Assembly: GCA_028874905.1 (NCBI GenBank)
Contig: JAPPGZ010000024.1
Span: 1 to 64,000, forward strand
Origin: Gemmatimonadota bacterium
Lineage (GTDB): Bacteria > Gemmatimonadota > Gemmatimonadetes > Longimicrobiales > Gaopeijiaceae
Length of the DNA: 64,000 bases
Direction: 5' to 3'
Made by a program: the position numbers and the translations under genes. Positions 32,676 through 41,120 of the stretch are shown one piece after another. Position 1 is the stretch's first letter. Each line of letters opens with the position of its first letter. Under the pieces are notes generated by a model. It was not told where the DNA came from, did no database searches, and was given only the letters and a program-made list of their open reading frames with translations.

Positions 32676-33880
32676 CAGATTGCTGCCGTCCGGGGCGCGG
32701 TCGCCGGGGCTGAGGGCGCGGTCGCCGCCGTCCGAGGTGCCGCCGCCGCGCTCCCGAGTATCCGGTCCAGCGCCTCCGCCAGGGTGTCCACCGTACGATC
32801 GACCTGACCCAGCTTGTCCAGCCCGAAGAGCCCCAGGCGGAACGTGCTGAATCCCTCGGGCTCGCCGCACTGCAGCGGCACGCCGGCCGCGATCTGCACG
32901 CCGACCCGCGCGAAACCGGTGCCTTGCCTGATTTCGGGGTCGTCGGTGTAGCAGACAACGACCCCTGGCGCCTCGAATCCCGGCGCGGCCACGCTCCTGA
33001 AGCCTCGTCCGGCAAGGAGCGCCCGGACTCGATCGCCGAGCTGCCGTTGGCGCGCCCTGGCCTTCTCGTGGCCGAATGTCTGCATTTCGACCATGGCGTC
33101 GTGAAGCATGCGGAGTGCGTCCGTGGGCATAGTGGCGTGATAGGTGTGTCCGCCTTCTTCGTAGCTCTGCATCACGTGGAGCCAGCGCAGCAGGTCGCAC
33201 GAGAAGCTGGTGTTGTCCGCCGGGTCCATCCTGGCCAGCGCCTCCGGCCCCAGCATCACCAACCCTGCGCACGGCGAACCGCTCCACCCCTTCTGCGGCG
33301 CGCTGAGCAGGACGTCGACGCCGCACGCCTTCATGTCGACCCACATCGCCCCCGACGCAATGCTGTCGAGCACGAAGAGTCCCCCCGCCGCGTGCGTCGC
33401 GTCCGCGACGCCACGCAGGTAGCCGTCCGGCAGCAGGATTCCGGCCGAGGTCTCCACATGGGGCGCGAAGACGACGTCCGGGCGCTCCGCCGCGATGGCC
33501 GCTGTGACCTCGGCGATGGGCGGCGGCGCGAATGGAGCGTGCGGACCGTCGGCTACGGGGCGCGCGGAAAGCACCGTCTCGGCGGACGGGATCCCTCCGG
33601 CCTCGAAGATCTGGGTCCAACGGTAGCTGAACCAGCCGTTGCGAATGACCAGGCAGCGCTTGCCGGTGCCGAACTGCCGCGCTACCGCCTCCATCGCGTA
33701 GGTCCCGCCGCCGGGCACCACGGCGACCGCTTCCGCACTGTATGTCGCCTTCAAGGTCCCCGAGACGTACTTCATGATGTCGCGGAACCGCTCCGACATG
33801 TGATTCAGTGACCGGTCGGTGAAGACGACCGAGTATTCCAGCAGTCCGTCGGGATCGATATGGGGATGCAGCCCGGGCAC
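32675..33880 (-). CDS. Class V PLP-dependent aminotransferase (alanine-glyoxylate/phosphonopyruvate-type)
   Basis: VVPGGGTYAMEAVARQFG, FVLDSIASGAMWVDMKACGVDVLLSAPQKGWSGSPCAGLVML (PLP lysine). Confidence 0.88.
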   Translation of the reverse strand: MPGLHPHIDPDGLLEYSVVFTDRSLNHMSERFRDIMKYVSGTLKATYSAEAVAVVPGGGTYAMEAVARQFGTGKRCLVIRNGWFSYRWTQIFEAGGIPSAETVLSARPVADGPHAPFAPPPIAEVTAAIAAERPDVVFAPHVETSAGILLPDGYLRGVADATHAAGGLFVLDSIASGAMWVDMKACGVDVLLSAPQKGWSGSPCAGLVMLGPEALARMDPADNTSFSCDLLRWLHVMQSYEEGGHTYHATMPTDALRMLHDAMVEMQTFGHEKARARQRQLGDRVRALLAGRGFRSVAAPGFEAPGVVVCYTDDPEIRQGTGFARVGVQIAAGVPLQCGEPEGFSTFRLGLFGLDKLGQVDRTVDTLAEALDRILGSAAAAPRTAATAPSAPATAPRTAAI

Positions 33881-33993
33881 TTCCGCCTCCTTGGATCGAG
33901 ATGAGAAGTGATACGTTAGCCAGAGGGCCCCACGATGAGAATAGAGCGCGCATCGGCTTCGACTGCGGTGCGCCAGGCCATGCGAGGCAAGTG

Positions 33994-34767
33994 ATGATAC
34001 AGCGAGTCAAACCGTTGGTTGCGGCAGCTGCGGTGCTGCCGCTCTTCCTCGGCGGCTGCGGGGACTCCGTCGCCGTGCTCGGCTACGAACTGCGGCGCAC
34101 GCTTCCGCACGATCCCTCCGGATATACGCAGGGACTGCTGATCCACGACGGCGTGTTCTTCGAGAGCACGGGCCAGTACGGGGAGTCCGACGTCCGGCGG
34201 GTCGACATCGCGACCGGCGAGGTGCTGCACAGCCACGGACTCTCGGACGAGCATTTCGGCGAGGGAATCGCTCTGGTGGGCGACAAGCTGATCCAGCTCA
34301 CCTGGAAGGCGGGTCTGGCCTTCGTCTACGATGCCGCGACGCTGGCCCGGGAGGGCACTTTCTCTTACGAGGGCGAGGGTTGGGGACTCTGTCACGACGG
34401 CGAATCGCTGTTCATGTCGGATGGATCGAATACCTTGCAGCGGCGGGATCCCGCAACCTTCGAACTGCTGGACCACATCGACGTCACGCGCTCCGGCTTC
34501 TCGGTACGCAACCTCAACGAGCTCGAATGCGTCGGCGACGACATCTACGCGAACATCTACCTGAGAGACGAAATCGTTCGGATCGACAAGACGACGGGCG
34601 AGGTCACGGGCCAGCTCGATGCCTTCGGACTCTCGCTGGCGAGCGGCCGGCCGGCGGATGCGGGCGCGGTCTTCAATGGCATCGCCTACGACGAGGCCAC
34701 CGGCACCTTCTACGTAACCGGCAAGCTGTGGCCGTCGATGTTCGAAATCGTCATCACGGAAGAGTAG
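33994..34767 (+). CDS. Secreted glutaminyl-peptide cyclotransferase (glutamine cyclotransferase family)
   Basis: LPHDPSGYTQGLLIHDGVFFESTGQYGESDVRRVD, EGWGLCHDGESLFMSDGSNTL, NLNELECVGDDIYANIY, FNGIAYDEATGTFYVTGKLWP. Confidence 0.9.
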   Translation: MIQRVKPLVAAAAVLPLFLGGCGDSVAVLGYELRRTLPHDPSGYTQGLLIHDGVFFESTGQYGESDVRRVDIATGEVLHSHGLSDEHFGEGIALVGDKLIQLTWKAGLAFVYDAATLAREGTFSYEGEGWGLCHDGESLFMSDGSNTLQRRDPATFELLDHIDVTRSGFSVRNLNELECVGDDIYANIYLRDEIVRIDKTTGEVTGQLDAFGLSLASGRPADAGAVFNGIAYDEATGTFYVTGKLWPSMFEIVITEE

Positions 34768-34797
34768 CTTCGCCTCCGGGAGCAGCTCCGTCCCCCT

Positions 34798-35601
34798 TTA
34801 TCCGAACAGCAACCGGTCGAGCCCGCGAACCAGTCCCTGGACATCGCCGACCCGGCGCGCCGCCAGCAGCGTTCCCGCCACGTACGGCTCGGCGCTCTCG
34901 CCCGCGTCGTGGCGAATGGTGAGGTGCTCGCCGGGGAGGCCGAACAGGACTTCGACCGAGATGACGTAGCCAGGGAGCCGCACCGAATGCACCTGGGTTC
35001 CCTCGATGCCCGCGCCGCGGGTCCCCGGCACCCCCACGATCTCGTCCACGGGAACGTGGATGCGGTTGGGTGCGACGGTGTCCAGGTACTCCGCCAGCTC
35101 CATCGCCGTGCCGCTCGGGGCGTCCGGCTTGCCGGCGTGGGCGTAGTCGACGATCTCCCGGTGCGGCAGGTGGCGCGACGCGATCCCGGCCAGGTGCTTG
35201 AGACACGCGGCCGTCAGCGAAAAATTGCCCGCCGCGATCACCCCCGCACCGTGCGCGACCGCCGCTGCCTCGATGTCCCCGTAGTCGGATGCTCCCAGCC
35301 CCGAGGTGCCGACCACCACCCGGGTGCCCGCCGCCAGGGCGGTCAGTGCGTTTTTTTTCACCGCCAACGGATGCGTATAGTCGATCCAGACGTCGGGTGC
35401 GCAGGACAGCGCGCGCAGCGGGTCGGCCGTGATCTCCACCCCCGTGTGCTTCTCCCAGCCGAGCGCCTCGCCGACATCCGTGCCCGCTGCCCGGCGCGCG
35501 ACCGCCGCCACCAGTTCGAACTCCTGCGAATCCTGCACGGCCGCGGCCACCTCGCGCCCCGTCCATCCGGTGACACCCGCCACGCATAACCGCAGGCTCA
35601 C
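34798..35601 (-). CDS. dapB: 4-hydroxy-tetrahydrodipicolinate reductase
   Basis: LCVAGVTGWTGREVAAAV; VVVGTSGLG; EIVDYAHAGKPDAPSGTAMELAEYL. Confidence 0.88.
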   Translation of the reverse strand: MSLRLCVAGVTGWTGREVAAAVQDSQEFELVAAVARRAAGTDVGEALGWEKHTGVEITADPLRALSCAPDVWIDYTHPLAVKKNALTALAAGTRVVVGTSGLGASDYGDIEAAAVAHGAGVIAAGNFSLTAACLKHLAGIASRHLPHREIVDYAHAGKPDAPSGTAMELAEYLDTVAPNRIHVPVDEIVGVPGTRGAGIEGTQVHSVRLPGYVISVEVLFGLPGEHLTIRHDAGESAEPYVAGTLLAARRVGDVQGLVRGLDRLLFG

Positions 35602-36905
35602 CCGAATAGCCCCTTGAAGTCCTCGCTGTCCGCAAACTCTGCGAAACCGCCGTCGTCCTCGGCTGCTTCACCGATCCTCTCCACCCCTCGACGGATGTCC
35701 TCCATGCTGTTGGCGATCGACAGCCGCAGGAAGTCCTGTCCCTCCGCACCGATTCGGCCGAACGACGCCCGGTCCATCGACGCCACTCCGTAGCGGTACA
35801 AGAGGAACATCTGGAGGATGGCCGCCGGCGTCGCCCGCCCGCGCGCCTCGGCCGGCAACCGCGCCCACGCGTCGTACACCCCGAGCCGCTCACACATCCC
35901 CGACACGTCGGGGAAGACGTAGAACGCCCCCTTCGGCAGCCGGCACCTCACGCCCGGAACGCCGTTCAGCGCCGGCACGACCCAGTCCCGCCGCCGCTCG
36001 AACTCCCGCACCATCTGCTCGACCTGCACCGCCGACTCCGGGTCCTCGTACGCGGCCGCGCCCGCCTCCTGGAGGAACGGGGGCACGCACGACATGATGT
36101 TGATATTGAGCTGCTTGAAGATCCCGGCCTCCTCCTCGGTGGGCAGGATCGCCCATCCCAGGCGCCACCCGGTCATCGCGAAGCCCTTGGAATGGCCGCT
36201 CGCCAGGACGGTTCGCTCGGGCATGCCCTCGTGAGACATGATGCTTTCGTGTTCGAGCCCGTCGAAGAGAATGTGCTCGTAGATCTCGTCGGCGTAGATG
36301 CGCACGTCGGGACGGCAGCGCTCCCGGACCAGCGCGGCGATCCCCGCCAGATCCTCCCGCGACAGCACGCCCCCTGTCGGATTGGAGGGCGAGCACAGGA
36401 TGATCACCTTCGTCCGCCTGGTAATCAGCTCAGCGAGATCGTCGGCGGTGAACGCGAAGTCGCGCTCGTCAGAGAGCAGCAGCGGCACCGGTACCGCGCG
36501 CGCGAAGCGCACCCATGATTCGTAGATCGGGAAACCGGGCGAGGGGTAGATGACCTCGTCGCCCTCGTCGACGTAGGTCTGCAGCGTGTAGCCGATCGGG
36601 GGCTTGGCTCCCGGCGTGACGACCACGCGGCCCGGGGTCACCTCCACGCCGCGTGTGCGCGACACATGAGCCGCGACGGCCTCGCGAAAGGGCAAGATGC
36701 CGGCGGGATCGCAGTATCCGGAATTCCCCGCGTCCAGCGCCTCGCTGGCGACGCGATTGAGGTGCGGGGCACTGCGAAAATCGGGCGCGCCCAGGTTGAA
36801 GCGGATCACGTCCATTCCCCGGTCGACGCATCGCTGGATGTCGTCGCCGAGCTTGAAGGCGTTCTCCGTACCCAGGTGGCTCATGCGCTGGGCGATCAGT
36901 GACAA
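35598..36905 (-). CDS. Class I/II PLP aminotransferase (aspartate-aminotransferase-like)
   Basis: FNLGAPDFRSAPHLN, CSPSNPTGGVLSREDL, YADEIYEHILFDG, SGHSKGFAMTGWRLGW. TTG or ATG (36884) start. Confidence 0.9.
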   Translation of the reverse strand: MSLIAQRMSHLGTENAFKLGDDIQRCVDRGMDVIRFNLGAPDFRSAPHLNRVASEALDAGNSGYCDPAGILPFREAVAAHVSRTRGVEVTPGRVVVTPGAKPPIGYTLQTYVDEGDEVIYPSPGFPIYESWVRFARAVPVPLLLSDERDFAFTADDLAELITRRTKVIILCSPSNPTGGVLSREDLAGIAALVRERCRPDVRIYADEIYEHILFDGLEHESIMSHEGMPERTVLASGHSKGFAMTGWRLGWAILPTEEEAGIFKQLNINIMSCVPPFLQEAGAAAYEDPESAVQVEQMVREFERRRDWVVPALNGVPGVRCRLPKGAFYVFPDVSGMCERLGVYDAWARLPAEARGRATPAAILQMFLLYRYGVASMDRASFGRIGAEGQDFLRLSIANSMEDIRRGVERIGEAAEDDGGFAEFADSEDFKGLFG

Positions 36906-37038
36906 GGTGCGCTCCTGTCTGGGTTTTTGGGAAGGGAGCTCGCGTGCGTGCTCCGCGGACGGGACTGGCAACGGAAGCTGCCTACCCGGTATGATGAGAG
37001 CAACCCGCCCGTTCGGCCCAGTCCCAGGAGGCAGCCTC

Positions 37039-38346
37039 GTGAAGCGTCGAACCAGCCGCCGCTCCTTCCTCGCCGACGTGGCCGCCGGAGCCGTCGTCCT
37101 CCCCGCAGCCATCTCGCGCACAGCCGATCCTCCCGCAGATCCGGGTGTGCCCTCCGGAGGTCCGGCCCGGCCTCCCACGGGTTCCGCCTCACCAGCCGAC
37201 GAGTCCTACTGGGGGCAGGTCCGCGCGCAGTTCTCATTCACCGAGGAACGCGTCCCTATGAACGCGGCCAACCTGTGCCCGTCGCCCCGCTCCGTGGCCG
37301 CGCGCGTGGAGGACCTGACCCGCGACATCGACCGCGACTGCTCGTCCAACAACCGCGCCAAGTTCCGCACCCTGACGGAGACGTCCCGGTCGGCCGTCGC
37401 GGCCCAGCTCGGCGTCAGCCCCGACGAGATCGCGCTCGTCCGCAACACCAGCGAAGCCAACAACACGGTCAACAACGGCGTGCCGCTGAGCGCGGGCGAC
37501 GAGGTGGTTGTCTGGGACCAGAACCACCCGACCAACAACGTCGCGTGGGACGTGCGGGCGGCGAGGTTCGGGATCGCGGTGAAGAGGGTCGCCGTGCCAC
37601 GTCACCCTGCCTCGGCCCAGGAGCTCATCGACCCCTTCGTCTCGGCCCTGACCGCCCGGACGCGGGTGCTGGCGCTCACGCACGTATCGAACGTCAGCGG
37701 TGTGCGGCTTCCCGTCCGCGACCTCGTCGAGGCGGCACACGCCCGCGGCATCCACGTCCATCTGGATGGCGCACAGAGCTGGGGCGCGCTCGACGTCGAC
37801 CTGCGCCAACTCGGATGCGACTCCTATTCCGCCTCCTCCCACAAGTGGTTCATGGGCCCGAAGGAGGCGGGTGTGCTCTACGTGAAGGAGCCCCGCATCC
37901 CCGAGATCTGGCCCAACATCGTGGCGCCGGGGTGGGGCAACGACGCCGACCCGGACGTGAAGGGCGCACGCAAGTTCGAGTCGATGGGCCAGCGCGACGA
38001 TGCGTGCCTGGCCGCGGTCGGCACGACGGCGGAGTTCCATGCCGCGATCGGCGGACGCGAGACGGAAGCGCGGATCAGCGAACTCGCGACGACCCTGAAG
38101 CAGGGGCTCGCCGAGCTCGGGATGACCCTGGTTACGCCGATGGAACCGGAGCTCTCCGGCGGCGTCTGCATCATCGAGGTGCCGGGCGATCGCGGTGCGG
38201 CGCTCCGTCGCCTGTACGAGGAGCACGGAATCGCGGGGGCGGGCACGGGCGGGCTCCGGCTGTGTCCACACGTTTACAACACGCGCGAGCATGTGGCCCG
38301 AGCGGTGGCGGGCGTCAAGGCGCTGCGCGACGTTGTTCTGGGGTAG
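37039..38346 (+). CDS. Tat-exported class V PLP enzyme (cysteine desulfurase / isopenicillin-N epimerase-like)
   Basis: GTG start; twin-arginine leader VKRRTSRRSFLADVAAGAVVLPAA; HVHLDGAQSWGALDVDLRQLGCDSYSASSHKWFMGPKEAGVLYV. Confidence 0.85.
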   Translation: MKRRTSRRSFLADVAAGAVVLPAAISRTADPPADPGVPSGGPARPPTGSASPADESYWGQVRAQFSFTEERVPMNAANLCPSPRSVAARVEDLTRDIDRDCSSNNRAKFRTLTETSRSAVAAQLGVSPDEIALVRNTSEANNTVNNGVPLSAGDEVVVWDQNHPTNNVAWDVRAARFGIAVKRVAVPRHPASAQELIDPFVSALTARTRVLALTHVSNVSGVRLPVRDLVEAAHARGIHVHLDGAQSWGALDVDLRQLGCDSYSASSHKWFMGPKEAGVLYVKEPRIPEIWPNIVAPGWGNDADPDVKGARKFESMGQRDDACLAAVGTTAEFHAAIGGRETEARISELATTLKQGLAELGMTLVTPMEPELSGGVCIIEVPGDRGAALRRLYEEHGIAGAGTGGLRLCPHVYNTREHVARAVAGVKALRDVVLG

Positions 38347-38436
38347 AGGGGAACTCAATTCCGGGCGTAGGATCCACTTGTACTGCCCACGCCGTGAGGC
38401 CGCGAGACGATACCAATCACTGGCGAGCCGCGAAGA

Positions 38437-38550
38437 CGTTTCCTGTGAAACGCTCCCGCCCCTTTCCCCGACCAGACCCGGCGAATCTCACCACTACTAA
38501 ATATTCTGGTTTAGTATTCTTTCGACCATTCTAAACATAAATATTTAGTA
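38437..38550. repeat. Composite palindromic spacer module 1 (GTTTC-N4-GAAAC followed by nested TACTAAA...TTTAGTA hairpin)
   Basis: CGTTTC-CTGT-GAAACG at 38437-38452; TACTAAATATT (38495-38505) pairs with AATATTTAGTA (38540-38550), nested GTTTAG (38509-38514) / CTAAAC (38531-38536). Confidence 0.7.
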
Positions 38551-38629
38551 TCCCGCCAGCCGCATACTGGCCGGCTGCGGTCGGCTACCGCTTCAAAGCC
38601 CCGCTGCTTCGCGGCCCCACCACCTCCAC

Positions 38630-39148
38630 CTACCGCCGTACCGCAGTCCCCATCACCTCGAACCGGGCCCCGAAGAGAAGCCGCCCCGATCCCAGGAACG
38701 CGCGGGCCGGAAACTCGCCGGTGAAGTAGGTGCGGTAGACGCTATTGAAGGCGTCGTAGTCCGCGACGTCCGAGGCGAACACTTGGACTACCACCAGATC
38801 GTCCATCGTCAGACCCTCGCCCTCCAGGACGCCCTTGATGCCATCGAGGACATTGGTGGCCTCCTGTTCCGCAGTCTCCGGAACCTGGCCCGCCTCGAGC
38901 CCGAGCATGCCGGACACGTAGAAGGTGTTGTCGACCCACACGGCGCCGCTGAACGGCAGCACGCCGTCTCCGTCGGCCGTCGAGCGCGCGTTGACGAACT
39001 CGACTGTGGGGACGGCGTCCTGCATCGGCATCTCGCCGGCCGTGCCGGCGTCTGCGCAGCCCATGGCCAGAACGGGGGGCGCGGCTGCCAGGGCCGCAAA
39101 CGGGAATCTGCGCAGCATTGTCGAGGTCAGCGGGATTGTCGAGTTCAT
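38630..39148 (-). CDS. Secreted RidA/YjgF-family protein
   Basis: Signal peptide/lipobox-like FAALAAAPPVLAMGC; VEFVNARSTADGDGVLPFSGAVWVDNTFYVSGMLGLEAG...LTMDDLVVVQVFASDVADYDAFNSVYRTYFTGEFPARAFLG (canonical PAR). Confidence 0.85.
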   Translation of the reverse strand: MNSTIPLTSTMLRRFPFAALAAAPPVLAMGCADAGTAGEMPMQDAVPTVEFVNARSTADGDGVLPFSGAVWVDNTFYVSGMLGLEAGQVPETAEQEATNVLDGIKGVLEGEGLTMDDLVVVQVFASDVADYDAFNSVYRTYFTGEFPARAFLGSGRLLFGARFEVMGTAVRR

Positions 39149-39300
39149 TGGGCTTGCCTTTCGCGTATGGAAGGGTGCCAGGCCACGGAGAGGACGGACA
39201 ACGGAAAGCGCTTTACGTTGTGTCCAGAGTCATGGCGAGATTAAGGCTGGCGTGTCCGGCACGGCAAGACCCGGGGCAGAGGGTCGGAAGGACGGGAACC

Positions 39301-40548
39301 ATGAGACGCATCGTCCACGGAATCGCAGCCCTGGCGCTTGTCGGTTGTGACGGCGACCGGCCACCCGCGGCGCCGGCCGCGGAGGTCACCGACTCGGCCG
39401 GAGTCTCCATCGTGACCAGCCTGCCCACCGGCGCCGTATACGCGGAACTCGGGGCAGAGCCGTCACCGTCGATCGGCGCCCTGGAGGGGCCGGAGGAAAT
39501 CCTCTTCGACGGTATCGTCAGCGTTGTCCGGGATGACGATGGCAACCTCATCGTGGCCGACAACGGCGCCGGCGAGATCCGGGTCTTCGACGCCGAGGGC
39601 GGCCATCTGCGCTCCTTCGGATCTCGTGGTGACGGTCCGGGCGAATTCCAGGCGCTGGTCGGTGCGTGGCTGTTCGCGGACGGGAGCATCGTTGCGGCGG
39701 ACCGGCGCCTGCAGCGCATTTCGCGATTCGATCCCCGGGGGACGCTGCTTGGCACCGGGGCCCTTGCGGGGGTGGAGGGCATGGGCATGATCACACCGGT
39801 CGGACCTGCAGGTCCTGCGATCTTCCTGAGCCGGGTGCGGTCTCTCACGATGCGCGGCATCAGCGAATCACCGCTGGAGAGTCTGGAGGAGGCCTTCGGA
39901 GGAGACGAGGCCCCACCGGAGTACTTCGTGAGGTACCGTCTGGACGGCGCGCCGATCGACACCGTGGCCCGCCATCCGGGCGTGAAGATGTCGCTGTCGG
40001 CGTCCGGCAGCGGCAACAGGATGTCCTTGGACCTCTTGAGGGTACCGTTCTCTCCGGAGCCGACGGCGCACGGATCCCACCGTGGCGTCGTCGTAACCGC
40101 AGGCACCCGATACGAAGTCGGCGTGTTCGATGACACCGGCGCGCTGATCCGGATCGTCCGGCTTGCCGAACCCCCGGCCCCACGCACCGACGAGCACCTT
40201 GAGGCGTATGTCCGCAATTCCGGCAACCCGTTCGCGCAGGATGAAGCTTCCATTCGGACCATGGTCGCGAACTACCGGGAAATGCCGCTGCCGGAGACGC
40301 TCCCCGCCTACACGGATCTGCGCACCTCCGATTCGGGAGGGCTCTGGGCTCGCCGCTACCACCTGCGCGGCGCCCCAGCCTTCCGCTGGGACGTCTTCGG
40401 TGCCGATGGCCGCTACCTGGGCCGCGTTGACGTGCCCTCGTCCTTCGCCGTCGAGGAGGTTGGCCGAGGCCAGGTCGTTGGCGTGGGCACCGACGAGTTC
40501 GGGGTGGAGCGCGTGCAGGTCCGCGAGCTTATCTTGAGTGGCCGGTAG
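39301..40548 (+). CDS. 6-bladed beta-propeller lipoprotein
   Basis: GIAALALVGCDGDRPP; SVVRDDDGNLIVADNGAGEIRVFDAEGGHLRSFGSRGDGPGEFQALVG. Confidence 0.8.
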   Translation: MRRIVHGIAALALVGCDGDRPPAAPAAEVTDSAGVSIVTSLPTGAVYAELGAEPSPSIGALEGPEEILFDGIVSVVRDDDGNLIVADNGAGEIRVFDAEGGHLRSFGSRGDGPGEFQALVGAWLFADGSIVAADRRLQRISRFDPRGTLLGTGALAGVEGMGMITPVGPAGPAIFLSRVRSLTMRGISESPLESLEEAFGGDEAPPEYFVRYRLDGAPIDTVARHPGVKMSLSASGSGNRMSLDLLRVPFSPEPTAHGSHRGVVVTAGTRYEVGVFDDTGALIRIVRLAEPPAPRTDEHLEAYVRNSGNPFAQDEASIRTMVANYREMPLPETLPAYTDLRTSDSGGLWARRYHLRGAPAFRWDVFGADGRYLGRVDVPSSFAVEEVGRGQVVGVGTDEFGVERVQVRELILSGR

Positions 40549-40590
40549 GAGGCACCGGCCCAAGGACCGAGAACCGGGAGGAACCCACGA

Positions 40591-40956
40591 ATGAGCCGCA
40601 ACCTCGAATGGCGCTATCACCGCCCTGGCTGAACCAGTTGCAAGCGTACGCAGGAGTTTCTTGCGCAGAATGAAATCGACGCGGCTGAAACGAGAAGCGC
40701 GAGCCGGGATCCGGTGGTGGCGAACGAGGTCCTGTCGCTGCTCGAGGGCATGACCGAGCTCTGCGTGGCGAAGGGCCGTAAGGTGGTGCGCGTGGACCTT
40801 TCGGCGGACGACCGTCCCGCGGACAGCGACCTCGTCGGCATGATGACGAGCCGTTGGGGCAAGCTCAGGGCTCCGGCAATGAGGGTCGGCACCACGTTCG
40901 TGGTCGGCTTCAACCAGGACATGCTCGCCGAGGTCTTCGGCACGGCCAACGACTGA
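40591..40956 (+). CDS. ArsC-family (thioredoxin-fold) selenoprotein with in-frame TGA decoded as selenocysteine
   Basis: Full reading frame MSRNLEWRYHRPG-U-TSCKRTQEFLAQNEIDAAETRSASRDPVVANEVLSLLEGMTELCVAKGRKVVRVDLSADDRPADSDLVGMMTSRWGKLRAPAMRVGTTFVVGFNQDMLAEVFGTAND; TGA at 40630-40632 in a CxxC-type position; SD GGGAGGA upstream; ORF track shows only the 80-aa remnant after the TGA. Confidence 0.78.
40649..40665 (+). promoter_or_regulatory. Candidate bacterial SECIS hairpin
   Basis: CGCAGGA-GTT-TCTTGCG: 7-bp stem (one G-U), 3-nt loop starting with G, apical loop 23 nt downstream of the TGA. Confidence 0.55.
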
Positions 40957-41120
40957 ATCGCCGGTCGCGCACCGGTCGCCGGCTGCGCACCACTGGCGGC
41001 CCGGTCCAATCCTGCCCAACCTTGTCGCTGGCAGGCGTCGTGGGGGACGGGGACGGCGGGTTCCGTCCGGGCGTTCCCCCGACGACGATTCCGCTGTTCC
41101 TCAGCCCGGAGATCCGGACC

